A stretch of DNA of 64,000 nucleotides from Acanthochlamys bracteata (Eukaryota > Streptophyta > Magnoliopsida > Pandanales > Velloziaceae). The number at the start of each line of letters is the position of its first letter. Within the stretch, counting starts at the first letter, position 1. Shown in pieces: positions 1 through 10,484 of this stretch. The stretch spans positions 1,552,501-1,616,500 of the forward strand of contig CM034128.1 in the NCBI GenBank assembly GCA_019914995.1. Reading direction: 5' to 3'. A model generated the notes under the pieces. That model had not been told where the DNA came from, ran no database searches, and worked only from the letters and a program-made list of their open reading frames with translations. The position numbers were made by a program, and so were the translations under genes.

Positions 1-1986
1 AAAATAAATATACATCATAAAATTAAAATTGTTTATTTTTATAATTTTAATTGATATTAAATTATTTTTTAATATTTTATTTAAAAAATTATTTTATAAA
101 CACTCTTAAATATTACTCTATACACAGCTTAGATGAATCTACAGTTAGAAAAAAATTATGTTTTACTAATAATTCAATACATTACATACTTGAGGTTTGA
201 ATTAGATTATAAATATTCTCTTAAAAAGTTGTAAAAAAACAAAGAGAGAAAAGCAAAAAAGAAAAAGGAAAAGGAAAGATGAAAAGTCTTCAGTCCGGCA
301 AAGCGCAAGCCTGGCTCTGTTTTGTCAGTGGAATACTATGAGCATTTTTTGTAATTTCCTGTTTCTCTTCATACAGCAAACACCAAAAACGGACGTGATT
401 TTCAGCAACCAACTGGGGCCTACTTACTAAAAGATTACTAACTACACGTGTCATTCTTTACTACTACTCACGTGCCACGTATCTCTATGTTCTCTTTTAT
501 GTCCGTAAGAATACCAGGAAAATAAACGTACGGTTGTGAAAGCGCCTATGAAAAATAAATAATAAATAAATATTTTAGTTACTTAAAGGTTTTTTATTTA
601 AAAAAAATATTAATATTAGTAAAATCTCGTGAGGTTATTTTTAAATAATTTTATAAAAGATATAAAAAATTTAATGAAGATATAAAGTAGTTTTGGAAAT
701 GAATTTTTGGAAAAGTAATGCCAAGGAAACGCGTAGTTGAACACTTGAACTTTTGAACGGTGTTTATCCAGTTCCACTCACCCGCTGTGAGATTAAAGTT
801 AAAACTTGAAACATACCAGTACATTGTGGGACCCACATAACACATGCTATATAGCACACGATATACTAGACTGGTGACTCGTACATGTAATAATTTACCT
901 CCCTGTTGAGCGGGGTCTGGGCAGATAGTAATATTGTGGGCACTTTGCAGGACCGAATTGTTGGGCCGTTTTTTGGCAAACCAGTTCTGCCCAATAAGAT
1001 TAATGCGGGCCTAATGTTAAAATAAACTTAATTTAGTTTGTAACAAATTCCAATAAATTTCTTTTTAATTAAAAAAGTGATTTAATATTACAAATTCAAA
1101 TTCACATAATATCAAATATTATAATATTAAGATAACACGAATCATAAAAACAAGTACTCAATACTTTAATATCTATCAAAGAATAAAAAAATTATCAAAA
1201 TTTTTAATTATGAATTAGACCAGTTTACAAGTGGTCTGATTGGACCTGATCTCTAAAAATTACATTTTGCTCTACAGCCGGACTGAACATTGATCAGGCT
1301 TCAAATTTTTCGCAGGCCCACTCACTTGGGACCTATTTCTATCCGGACTCTCGTACTTGGTCGGCTTCTATTAGATGGGCCCATTAGGCAGAAATGAATT
1401 TAAGAATGTCTACAAATAAATATTTTTTCTAAAAATTATATTTTTAAAAACTAATTAAGATTTTTTAATTTAAAAATAAAACCAACATATATAAAATTTA
1501 TAATACAATTTATCTATACTTCTGAATACTTCCAAAAAATTTTCAAAATTATTATTTAGATATTTTAGATGAAATAGAAAGCAGCACCGCCGAAAAATAA
1601 GCGATACAAATTTGTATGTGATCACCAAAGGCAAAACAGTTGCCCCTCGAACAAATATGAAAACTAAATTAGGGTTATAGTTAACAATCAATTGAAAACT
1701 TAAAACACAAATAAAAGAAAATAAAATTTTAAAACAACAAACAAATATTTTTTAATTGGAAAACAAGAAAAAAGGATTCTAACTCGAAACTTTAGATCGA
1801 AGAACAGAATGTATCATTATCCTACCGCCAACGCGCGCACACAATCATCAGCAAGGAGAAAAAGATCAGTACAGAAAATAAAGGTAATAAAACTTAATGC
1901 ACAAATAATACAATCATTAATGTTTCTCTGCTCAAACAAAAGGTAGAGAACCGACATAAGAAGCATAAAACAAAATTAACAAGACC
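1..1986. other. AT-rich intergenic region with no gene seen
   Basis: No exon-like stretch is visible on either strand. The sequence is AT-rich with short homopolymer tracts. The short open frames here have no coding character. A pair of CACGTG motifs near 445-474 is listed separately. The right end, from about 1,800, should include the 3' UTR and flank of the minus-strand BAP31-like gene. Confidence 0.6.
445..474. promoter_or_regulatory. Pair of G-box (CACGTG) motifs
   Basis: CACGTG occurs at 445-450 and again at 469-474, followed by another ACGT core near 477. Closely spaced G-boxes are typical binding sites for plant bZIP (ABRE-type) and bHLH factors. No gene start is visible within about 1.5 kb on the right, so the target may lie left of the window. 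Function is inferred only. Confidence 0.3.
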
Positions 1987-2406
1987 TCAGTCCTGGTTCT
2001 TGAGTTTCTCAACCCTCTGGGATAGCTGTTCAATCCTAACAAGCATCCTACTAATGGCGAACAAGAACCAGTACAGCAAAAGCGCCGATGCAACGAGCAG
2101 CATGTTCCTCTGACTCTTAAACGCCGACTTCTGGAACCTCAGGTGATCAGCAGGTGAGCAAATGATCGTACCGTCTTTTCCTGACCCGCAGTTTGGTCTC
2201 GTCTCGTACTTCCAGTAGATATCTAGCATTAAGAACAAACAAAATGGAACGACGGCAATCAACGGACGAAGCGCGGAGTGTGAAGCTGTTACTAGAGCTC
2301 GCCGGAGGCTTGCGCTTAAACCCCATGCTGCAGGAACCGTTAGTATTAGTAAGAAAGCTGCTTCTGCTGCTGCGACGCTGCCAACTAACATCCACTCTAG
2401 AGCCAT
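1987..2406 (-). CDS. BAP31/BAP29-like ER membrane protein
   Basis: Single open exon encoding 139 residues. Three hydrophobic segments are visible at about residues 5-28, 44-62 and 103-121. A short charged, heptad-like tail follows (RIEQLSQRVEKLKNQD). This is the layout of the short plant B-cell-receptor-associated-protein-31-like family, related to yeast Yet proteins, which sit in the ER membrane and are linked to cargo sorting and ER quality control in other kingdoms. The first ATG at 2406 gives the MALEW start and the right length. The C-terminus has no KKXX retrieval motif. No intron is needed. Membership is recognised from topology and remembered family sequence; the precise role in plants is not established by the sequence. 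Confidence 0.85.
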   Translation of the reverse strand: MALEWMLVGSVAAAEAAFLLILTVPAAWGLSASLRRALVTASHSALRPLIAVVPFCLFLMLDIYWKYETRPNCGSGKDGTIICSPADHLRFQKSAFKSQRNMLLVASALLLYWFLFAISRMLVRIEQLSQRVEKLKNQD

Positions 2407-2505
2407 TTGAATTGGAATGAAATCAAATCAAAATTTCGCAAAGAATTCGTGTTTGCGTGTTTGCTGCTTTGATGATTCTGCTCTTGCTCGTTGTATTGTT
2501 GGTTG

Positions 2506-2656
2506 TTTATAGATGAATGAGAGAGCGCACGTGGCTGGCGAACGATCAATTTGAAGGATTCGAGAAGTGTTGAGAGAGAGTTTCGAGTGGCAGAAACAAA
2601 GTGAGGACAGCTGGAAAGATATACAAATGCGTTGCATTCTTGTTATGTCACACGTG
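2506..2656 (-). promoter_or_regulatory. Promoter of the BAP31-like gene: TATA box and two G-boxes
   Basis: Reading leftward, a TATAAA-type box lies at 2506-2512, about 100 bases upstream of the ATG at 2406. CACGTG G-boxes lie at 2528-2533 and 2651-2656. The placement suits a core promoter with bZIP/bHLH input. Binding is inferred. Confidence 0.4.
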
Positions 2657-4164
2657 TTCTGGCCAGGACAGAGGTTTCATGTAATGTATATACACGAAAT
2701 TAAAATTTTTTCAAACGAAATTAGAAATTTTTTCACACGGTAAAAGAAGTGAGGTAAAAACTTTTGTAAATATCAATTTAAGATATTGACAAGCTATGAG
2801 ATTTCTTAACACTTGGCGGAGCTTTTTTTTTAAAAAAAAACGGACTATTTAATATAAACTAAAATGAATTATAATTTCAATAAATAAAATAAATAATAAT
2901 ATTAAATTTTATCTATATTTTAAGCTGATTTGATTCGATTTATTTTGATATTATATTATGAATTTAAAATTTTTTTAAATTAACTGGTAATAACAAATAT
3001 TAACAAATTTTTATAAATATTATTTTAAAATAATTAAGAAATAATGTGAAATTAAATATTTTTTAATACTAGTGTGTGCTAGTATTAGATCTTTGTTCTT
3101 ATGAAGACCATGCATGTCACTTTACTTTCTCCTTTTTCTTCCGAAAAACATCATCCTCGAGGTTTTCTGCAGTTCATAAAGAACCTTACAGATTCTTATG
3201 AGATACCAATTTTTCAATTGGAGAGCGCTCTCTTCATCTCTGATAGTAAGATAACTTTCTTAATAAATAATTTCAAATTTTAATTTAAATTTTACTATTA
3301 ATATAAATTTAAATTTATTTTTATTATATATTGAAAAGTAAGTTTATTATAAAGTAAGACACACCGAAAGAATAGAGGTACAAAAGATAAATCAGCTAAA
3401 AGTGTGTCTAAAAGTACTTATAGAATCAGCATTTTTATATTTAAACTATTTTTGTTTTATATTAGAAAATAAAGGTTTATTTTTTATTTCTAAATAATAA
3501 TAATAATAATATTTTATTATGTAAAATTTTCATACTTTTAAAATTTTAAATAAATTTATAAAATATTTATTTAAACAAATAAAAAATATTTAAAAAATTA
3601 GTTAAATGCGTTGCCGAACACAGCTTTTCAAATAATCATCTCTAGTAAATATTTTAATTTTTCAAATAAAGTTGTTATAGTATATTAAAAATATTAAGAT
3701 TTAAAAGATATAAACTTTTATACATGGTAAAATTTTTAGATAATTTTTTAGATTCAAAAAAGTCAAACTAGTATTTCTAAAAATTTTTAAAATACTTTTA
3801 ATATTAAAAACCTTTAGTGTATAAAGTACTTCTACACATTCCTCAACTGCAAGTAGTTTTTACCTCGAATTACTCTAGGGGCTTTTGTGTTCTAATAATA
3901 TTAATAAAGCTACAAATATGCAATACCTCTGAATTACTATTACAAGAAAAGGTTGTATTTTTATATTGTAGGTGTAGCTTTTAGCATCAGTGCTCTAACA
4001 TTCCAATGATATAATTTTGAATTTTTTGTATAATTAAAATATATGAGCCATTCAAAATTCAAAAATTTGTATAATTAATTTTTTTTAATACAATTTTTAA
4101 TATAATTATACTTTTTTATTACCAACTTAATTTCAATAACAATTGAATGAAGCAGAAAATGTAC
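2657..4164. other. AT-rich spacer with transposon-like debris
   Basis: No gene is seen. From about 3396 to 3631 an AT-rich block is bounded by loosely inverted ends, resembling the GTGTTTGG-type MITE ends seen elsewhere in the window. From about 4005 to 4125 there is a fragment sharing a distinctive internal stretch (tataattaaaatatatgagc) with the MITE at 13328-13618, so it is probably a decayed relative. Confidence 0.4.
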
Positions 4165-4281
4165 TGGTAGAACTATAATTGACTTTTTACTTTTATCTCA
4201 GATCTCTACATGTAGGATACGTGTTTTTACATCGAAAAAGTGTACAAACATTAAAATGAACGGGAATGCATAGTAAGCAGT

Positions 4282-6178
4282 TTATGCTCTTTTTGAACGA
4301 GAAGCTGTCTTCTGCTCGAGACGTTCAAAGAGGCTTCCATCAAAAACTCCTCTTACATCCTCTCCTTGGAGTAGACCATTCTCATCTTTCGCAAGAACGT
4401 ACAAAAGCCCCCACTCCATTAGAGCAGCAAACCTGAAGCATTTCATGAATTTACAAACATGAATGACCAACATCGAACAAATTATAGCAGTACTTCTTCT
4501 GTAGTTTGATGGACAAATAGAAGAGCATCAATGGAATTGGAATTGCTTACCCTCCAAAAAAGTCCAGCAAATCACGGTTGCCTTCGAGCATGTTAAATAT
4601 CTCTTTCAATGTCAATGCATTGGGATAAGTCTTCGCGTATTTACTGAATATGGCGTCAAATTTTGCTGGAACAAACCTATAAAAGAAAATACAAATTCAA
4701 TATTGTTTGATAGCTCAATTTTGATCAATTGTAATAACAAATAAAAGTTCACAGCATACGTACCTTCCTTCTGTATCATACGTCTCAGAGTCACTTCCAT
4801 GTTTGCTTTTGTGGATGTTCTTTATGTAGATTGGGAGTAAAGGATTAGGTATCCAAGACTACATATTGCAAAAGAATAACTTTCAGATAAGACTTACATA
4901 TGTTGGAAGAGAGTTGAAAAATATCTGGTTACATGTAAAACAGTTGCACAAAAGAAGCTGAGAAAAACTTACAGGTAAGGTACTGTAACTTAATCCAAGG
5001 TTTATTATGAAAGCTAAGAGAAGTGATAAAATAAACCCACACCCAATTGCTCGACAACCTGCAGAAGAGACGGAAAGTTGATTCCTACATACGAGAACAA
5101 AGACTTTACATTACATTTGTAATTTAAGATCTTAGAGATTCCAATAGGAACTCCCAATAAGCTGAAAAAGAGTTATAATATGATAAACAACTTCAAAAGC
5201 CAATCCAAAGACAGGATATTGTTGTTTCTGTGTTGAAATACAGTATCAATACCTATGAAGGTCTCCCATGGGTAAACGATGCCATCATCGTTGCGGTCAA
5301 AGAAAGCAACATGTTGCTGTAAAACACTCATGTCCCGGGGGTCCTTCCCTACCGTACCTCTAGGATGGTTCTTGTCCACTGCCACAAGCGCACGAGCCAA
5401 ATCTACGAGGCAAACATTTGCAAACGCAAAACCATGGGTAACATGTCTCACTTGTAATTAAAATGTTAACCTAATATGTTGGTAATTGAGATAGCCCAAA
5501 TGCTAGAGATCAAGAATCTCCCTAAGATGCATCCAAAACATCGTTCGTGCAATAACAATACAGGCTCAACTTGAACCTGCTTGGTTAAGGTTTAACCTGT
5601 AAGTTTGTTGTTCCAGATCACAGCTTTTGGTTAAAAATCAACTTGTACAAGAAACATGATCTCTTTAAGTGATTGAAAGAGAAGGAATGTTAATGGCAAA
5701 TGAAGGAGACATGTTTGATAGTGATTTACAGACATCACGATTTTAGTGAGATAAGTGGGAATTAGAAGCGGATGATGTTAACCCTTACTAGAAGTACATT
5801 TCATTTTTGCAAAACTTCTTCAAAAACAGTTGGTTTCTGTTAGAACTGAGTAAATAATTTCTAGAAAATTGCTTATGTGTAAAAATAAACATTTTGAGAA
5901 ACAAAGTGTTTCAAGAAACTTCCATCATGGAATCAAGCTTAAAATTTCCTTAAGTACTCCATAGAAATCCAACCACATATATAGCCTTAGTGAGTAATTT
6001 CTGCAAGCACCTAGCGGATATAGTTATACCAGCAAAGAGATGGGCAATACTAGTATGTAGTTGAGCAAGAGAACATACAAGGCTCCTTAACTTCGTCTTG
6101 GAGTTTAAGGTTGAGCTTGCGTTCGCCAGTGACAGGCGCCTTCCTCGCATACGTAGCCAGGGAATTATCATCAGCCAG
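4282..6178 (-). CDS. Caleosin/peroxygenase, copy 1, AUG start replaced by CUG
   Basis: Six exons on the minus strand: 6079-6178, 5253-5402, 4973-5058, 4764-4858, 4551-4676, 4282-4432. All join in phase with GT-AG introns and give 235 residues, the length of RD20-type caleosins. Caleosins are lipid-droplet or ER proteins with a haem-dependent peroxygenase activity acting on fatty-acid hydroperoxides in stress and oxylipin metabolism. Visible parts are the N-terminal APVTGER motif, the EF-hand [14 protein letters not shown], two likely haem-ligand histidines (QQHVAFFD and HKSKHGSD), a central hydrophobic segment and the proline knot ([11 protein letters not shown], with Asn where Ser is usual). 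The expected ATG reads CTG at 6176-6178. There is no in-frame ATG upstream before a stop, nor downstream until the Met in exon 2. Translation would need CUG initiation (purine at -3, G at +4), or the gene is silent at protein level. Confidence 0.8.
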
Positions 6179-6236
6179 TGCTACCTCCTTCTGAGAACTC
6201 GAACTACTTCACAATTCAAGGACACAAAGGTGATAA

Positions 6237-7801
6237 GGGGGCGTTTAGTCAAATCACATTGCAATATGTAATCATATTTTAAAAAATCTTATGGTATGTT
6301 TGGATTCATAGGTAAGCAATAAGAGTAAGAGTACGGATAGAAAAAATAATAAGAGGAAGGATAAAAAAGGATAGTTAATTAATTTTACGATGTTTGAATA
6401 TATAGTAAGAGTAACAAATTAACTATGTTTGGATAGATAGGTAAATGAATGAGTAATGAAAGTAAATTTTTTATAAAAAACTCAAATACTCTTTTTATTT
6501 ATATTAATATTACTTTTATTAATATAACTTTAATTAATTTATTAATATAATTTTAAATAAATTTTATTAATATAACTTATAGATTAATTTTTTTATATTA
6601 ATCTAAACTTATATCAATTATTAAATATAAAAACTAATCATATAATTTTATTATTTTCTCTATCAATTAATATTAATTAAAATTAAATAAATAAAAAATT
6701 AAATTATTATAATAAAAATGATATGTATTAATTTAAAAATATTAAATACAAAATAAATATGAATTAAAATTTTATATTATATTAAATTAAATATTAAATT
6801 ATATAAAAAATAAATAAATAAAAAGACAAAAGGGAAAGTAATTTTGCTTTCTTTTGTGTCACCATATGTACCTACCGATTTGGTGAGTACACATCTAACT
6901 ATAGAATAGTGAAGATGATGAATAATAGTTCACTGTCACTTTCTTTAATGAAAACTTAGCAAATATGGATAGAGATGAAAAATTTATTAATTTTACCATC
7001 ACTTTCCATACCTACTTATAATTCAAACGGACCCTTAGTTTCCTAAAATGTGATTGGTAGGAATATTGTATTACCACATTTGGTTCATAACTATAAAATG
7101 ATTAAATTATCGAAATTGTTATATTATCATGTTTGGTTTGAAATTTAACATTCTCTAAAATTTGATTAGAGTTTATTAAATACTTTTGATTTATATAAAT
7201 AATAGAAAATCTAGTTCATCCTATTCAAACTAAACAAAATATCTAACTAAAAATAATATATCAGTAATCTAATTATTTTTGTGCATCAACCCAAATTAAC
7301 CAAATATAAAAAACATAAGAAAATAGTAAATTAGCACACCTAAACTTATTAATCCATATATCAAAATCATACCTGAACACAATATAGTAGATTTTACTAT
7401 ATAGTACAAAACATTTTATTGATTCTATCTCAACATCAATAAAGCATTAAAAAAATTTTACCCCAACTTGTAGATCTAACCTGTGCGTGGCGACGACTTT
7501 CCAGAGAACGGCTCGTCGATAATGTCCGCCAGAACGACGGTAGCAAGGCAAGAATAGTGAAGGTAGAAGGTGGCCGGACGAAGAAGAAATATGTCGGCAG
7601 CGGGGAAGGAGATCGATAGCGGGAGAGACGCGGCTAATGAAGAAGTGGCTCTGGAAAAAAAAAAAGTAAAACAGAGGTATTTTTGTATTACAAAAATAAA
7701 TTTGCTTGTAATTTAGACTACCTCCATCAAAACGTGAAAATAAAATTTCTTCGTATTGAAGTTCGAAAATTTTACTAAGGATAATTCGAATCGAACTCCT
7801 T
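6237..7801. mobile_element. Composite insertion in the upstream flank of caleosin copy 1
   Basis: Alignment of the two duplication units shows about 1.57 kb here that is absent from the matching point near 12446. TAA occurs at both edges (6234-6236 and 7802-7804), and a single TAA sits at the empty site, fitting a 3-bp TAA target duplication. The left end reads GGGGGCGTTTAG; I could not find a convincing inverted partner at the right end, so more than one event may be involved. Nested inside is a MITE at 6292-7034. A markedly GC-rich island lies at 7480-7650. Confidence 0.55.
6292..7034. mobile_element. Harbinger/Tourist-like MITE (743 bp), nested
   Basis: Imperfect terminal inverted repeats are seen: the left end reads TGGTATGTTTGGATT and the right end, reverse-complemented, GGGTCCGTTTGAATT. 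TTA flanks both sides (6289-6291 and 7035-7037), the target duplication typical of PIF/Harbinger elements. The interior is extremely AT-rich with no transposase frame, so it is non-autonomous. Confidence 0.6.
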
Positions 7802-8378
7802 TAAAGTGTTACAAATTGTTCAAGGTATTGGTAGAATGCCTTTGTAAACATTCTATTTATACTTGCAAACAGCTTTGAATTTGTGGTTACATTTCCGTTG
7901 AGTTGTCCCCCTGACAACGGAAACATCTCAATTCAAGAAGAAACTGGACAGTTTACATTTGTGTGTAACACTTCGTTCGCCTAGAAGAATTGCAGTTAAC
8001 ATCAATGCAATCAATCAATAACTTAGTATACAAATAAGCATGATAAGCTTCAAGTGTTCAAATTGAGTTGCATAACTTCTGGGAATTTCTAAACAGTTTA
8101 CTCCATGTCTAATTCACATAGATAGCGACATTGAAGTAGAAACCATATGAAGTAATTTTTCTACATAAGTTTGAAGCTTCGGAAGATAGTTTACATGATC
8201 CGTTGGACACCGTTATTTCAGTTTATTGTAAACAGCGTATCAATATTCAGTTCTTGTGGTACATACATACATGAGAATTACAAAAAGCACTGAGCAGTTA
8301 CACGGTGCTTCGAGGACTTGGAAACTACTATAAGAACAACTTAACCGTAAAGTTTGTAGCTGTTAAAGAATTGAGTTA

Positions 8379-8644
8379 ACCCCGTTTGGCGACTTCTATT
8401 AAAGATACTTTTGAAATTACTTATAAAATAGAATTTTTTTAAAATAAAAAGTATTTTTATTTTTTTTTAAAACAAGCTCTATTTTTTTTACTTTAAAAAA
8501 ATAAAAATATACAATAAAAAAATTTCATTACATAAAATTTTTTCTATATTATTTAAATTTTTAAATACTTATAAAATATATATTAAAAAATATAAAATAA
8601 AAAAAAATAAAAAATAGCGTTTGGTATGCACTACCAAACACACT
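8379..8644. mobile_element. MITE, GTTTGG-end family (266 bp)
   Basis: The left end reads ACCCCGTTTGG and the right end, reverse-complemented, AGTGTGTTTGG, with TTA on each side (8376-8378 and 8645-8647). The interior is nearly pure A/T and resembles the interiors at 24245-24478 and 36536-36800. It abuts the right edge of duplication unit 1. Confidence 0.5.
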
Positions 8645-8664
8645 TTATAGGTTGGAGGAGTTAG

Positions 8665-10150
8665 CAGAGGAGTAACTCTACTCTTTGTGACTAATACAGG
8701 GTTTCCATACATCCAATAATATCATTAGTAGGACGAATATGTAAAACTAAATAGATAACAAAGATTCGAAAGGTAGTGCCTCTATTTTCCTACAATTACT
8801 TCTATATTTTATAGGTCCTGAACTCTAGTAAAGGTATTCGTGGGATGATTATGAAAATCAAGAAGACATAATTTTGTAAAATGGGTCCCCTACGTTATGT
8901 TTATAATTTTCATTTAGGGGTCCATAAAATGTAATATACTATTAGTGGAATGGATGTGCAAACTTTACTTTTACGTTCAGGGGTCTCCGAATTCTATTAA
9001 CCTGTTAAGTGGGATGCTCACTGAAAGTCAAGAAAACTTATTTTCGCAGAAGTTCTGTTTTCACTTTTATCATTTTGGATGTTCAGAAATTGAATACTAT
9101 TATTAGGACGCAATTATCTACCATCCAAATTTTATTTTTAATTTATTTTAATATAAAATAAATAAATATTTTAAATAAATATTTTATATCAAAAAAATTT
9201 CATAAAATTTACTATTAAATAAAAATTAATATAAAAACTTCTTACTGAATATTTTTAATTTATAATTAATTCACTAAACAAAATAAATTTATCTTAAAAT
9301 AAACGGTGGAAATGAATACGCAAAATCATTACCATTTTGTGAGATAGGTCCTTTAGTTTTATGTTATCACTTTTGATAGGGTCTGAAAATCCGAATAAAA
9401 GTACTAGTGAATGAATATTTGGGAATTTGAGAATACCTTTTTCAAAGATAGTTCTTTTATTTCTACTTTTACATAGAGGTCCATGATCGGATAAAGAATA
9501 AATATTATATGCAAGATCTGATAACTAGTAGGCAACATATGACCTACGTGTTTCTGCTATTAGTTTTATTTTCAGGGGTTGACAATTGCTAAAAGTATCA
9601 CTATATTATAGTGATGCGAATATGAAACTTGTTAATTACCGACTAGTAACATGAGTCCTTTATCTTTTGTTATTTACTTTTGTCATTCAGGAGTGCACCA
9701 GATTCGAATAAGATTATAGTGGGGTAAATACGCAAAAACGTCGAAATACTATTTTATAAATAGGACCTTATTCTTCAGTTATTACACTTAATATTTAGGC
9801 CCCGGAGATACGAATAATATTATTGGTGTAATGAATATGCAATGTAATACCTCTAAATTCCCTCTTTCAGAAAAAAGACATCAAATTTTATATCATCTCT
9901 TTTAACATTTGGTGTTCTATAAATTCGAATAAAATTTAGGACTTATTTTAAATATTTATCTTCTTTTTTAAATTTGAAGTTCAATTACTTTATATATTTA
10001 ATTAGAATTCTATTTCTACTTTTTCAAATATCGCTCTCAATTTTATTAAGTGAGTGTTTTTCAAATATCACAGAATTCTACATTTAAAACACTCACTTAG
10101 CAACTAAAATTATCATTTTGCAAAGTAGGCCCTTTATTGTCCCGTATAGA
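8665..10150. repeat. Degenerate tandem array, about 100-160-bp unit
   Basis: A recognisable module recurs about nine times: a 5' part like 'ataggtcctttatttt', a middle part 'ttcaggggtcc', then 'aattcgaataa' and 'attagtgggatgaatatgcaaaa'. Examples of the middle part start near 8932, 8978, 9376, 9478, 9573, 9690 and 9794. Copies are strongly diverged and unequal in length. An AT-only block at about 9130-9305 interrupts the array. No open frame runs through. The array lies exactly between the two caleosin duplication units. Confidence 0.55.
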
Positions 10151-10484
10151 AGTTTAACATGCATCTTTGCCGTATCGTCTCAAAACAAAGAATTAAACTA
10201 GGAATACCCCTTTTTGAACACATTTTTCGAATCCACCATATAATCATATCTTATAGTGTCGAGGCTGATGTATTTCATCTTCTTCCAACCGTACAGTGAA
10301 ATAAAAAGACATACATCACCGGATATCTACTACCATAATTTATTATTCAGAGTATTCCAATAACTATAATTGAGTTTTTACCTTCTCTAACGATCTCAAT
10401 ATATACGACATTATAATTAAATACATGTGTTTTTATATCGAAAATGTATACAACATTAAAGTGAATGGGAATGCATACGTGAGT

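Larger units (their letters stand above)
4165..8378. repeat. Segmental tandem duplication, unit 1 (caleosin copy 1 plus upstream flank)
   Basis: This stretch matches 10355-13822 in the same orientation over the caleosin exons and introns, its 3' flank, and its upstream flank. The upstream flank includes a tract (7805-8050) that matches 12450-12665 and another (8100-8376) that matches 13205-13822. The right edge includes a copy of the last three codons and stop of the neighbouring UEV gene, so the breakpoint lies inside that gene's final exon. Unit 1 carries a 1.57-kb insertion at 6237-7801 that unit 2 lacks. Confidence 0.8.

Noticed and set aside
5950..6171. ATG-started frame overlapping exon 1 of caleosin copy 1
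   Set aside because: It uses a different reading frame from the caleosin and runs into intron 1, so it cannot replace the lost start codon.
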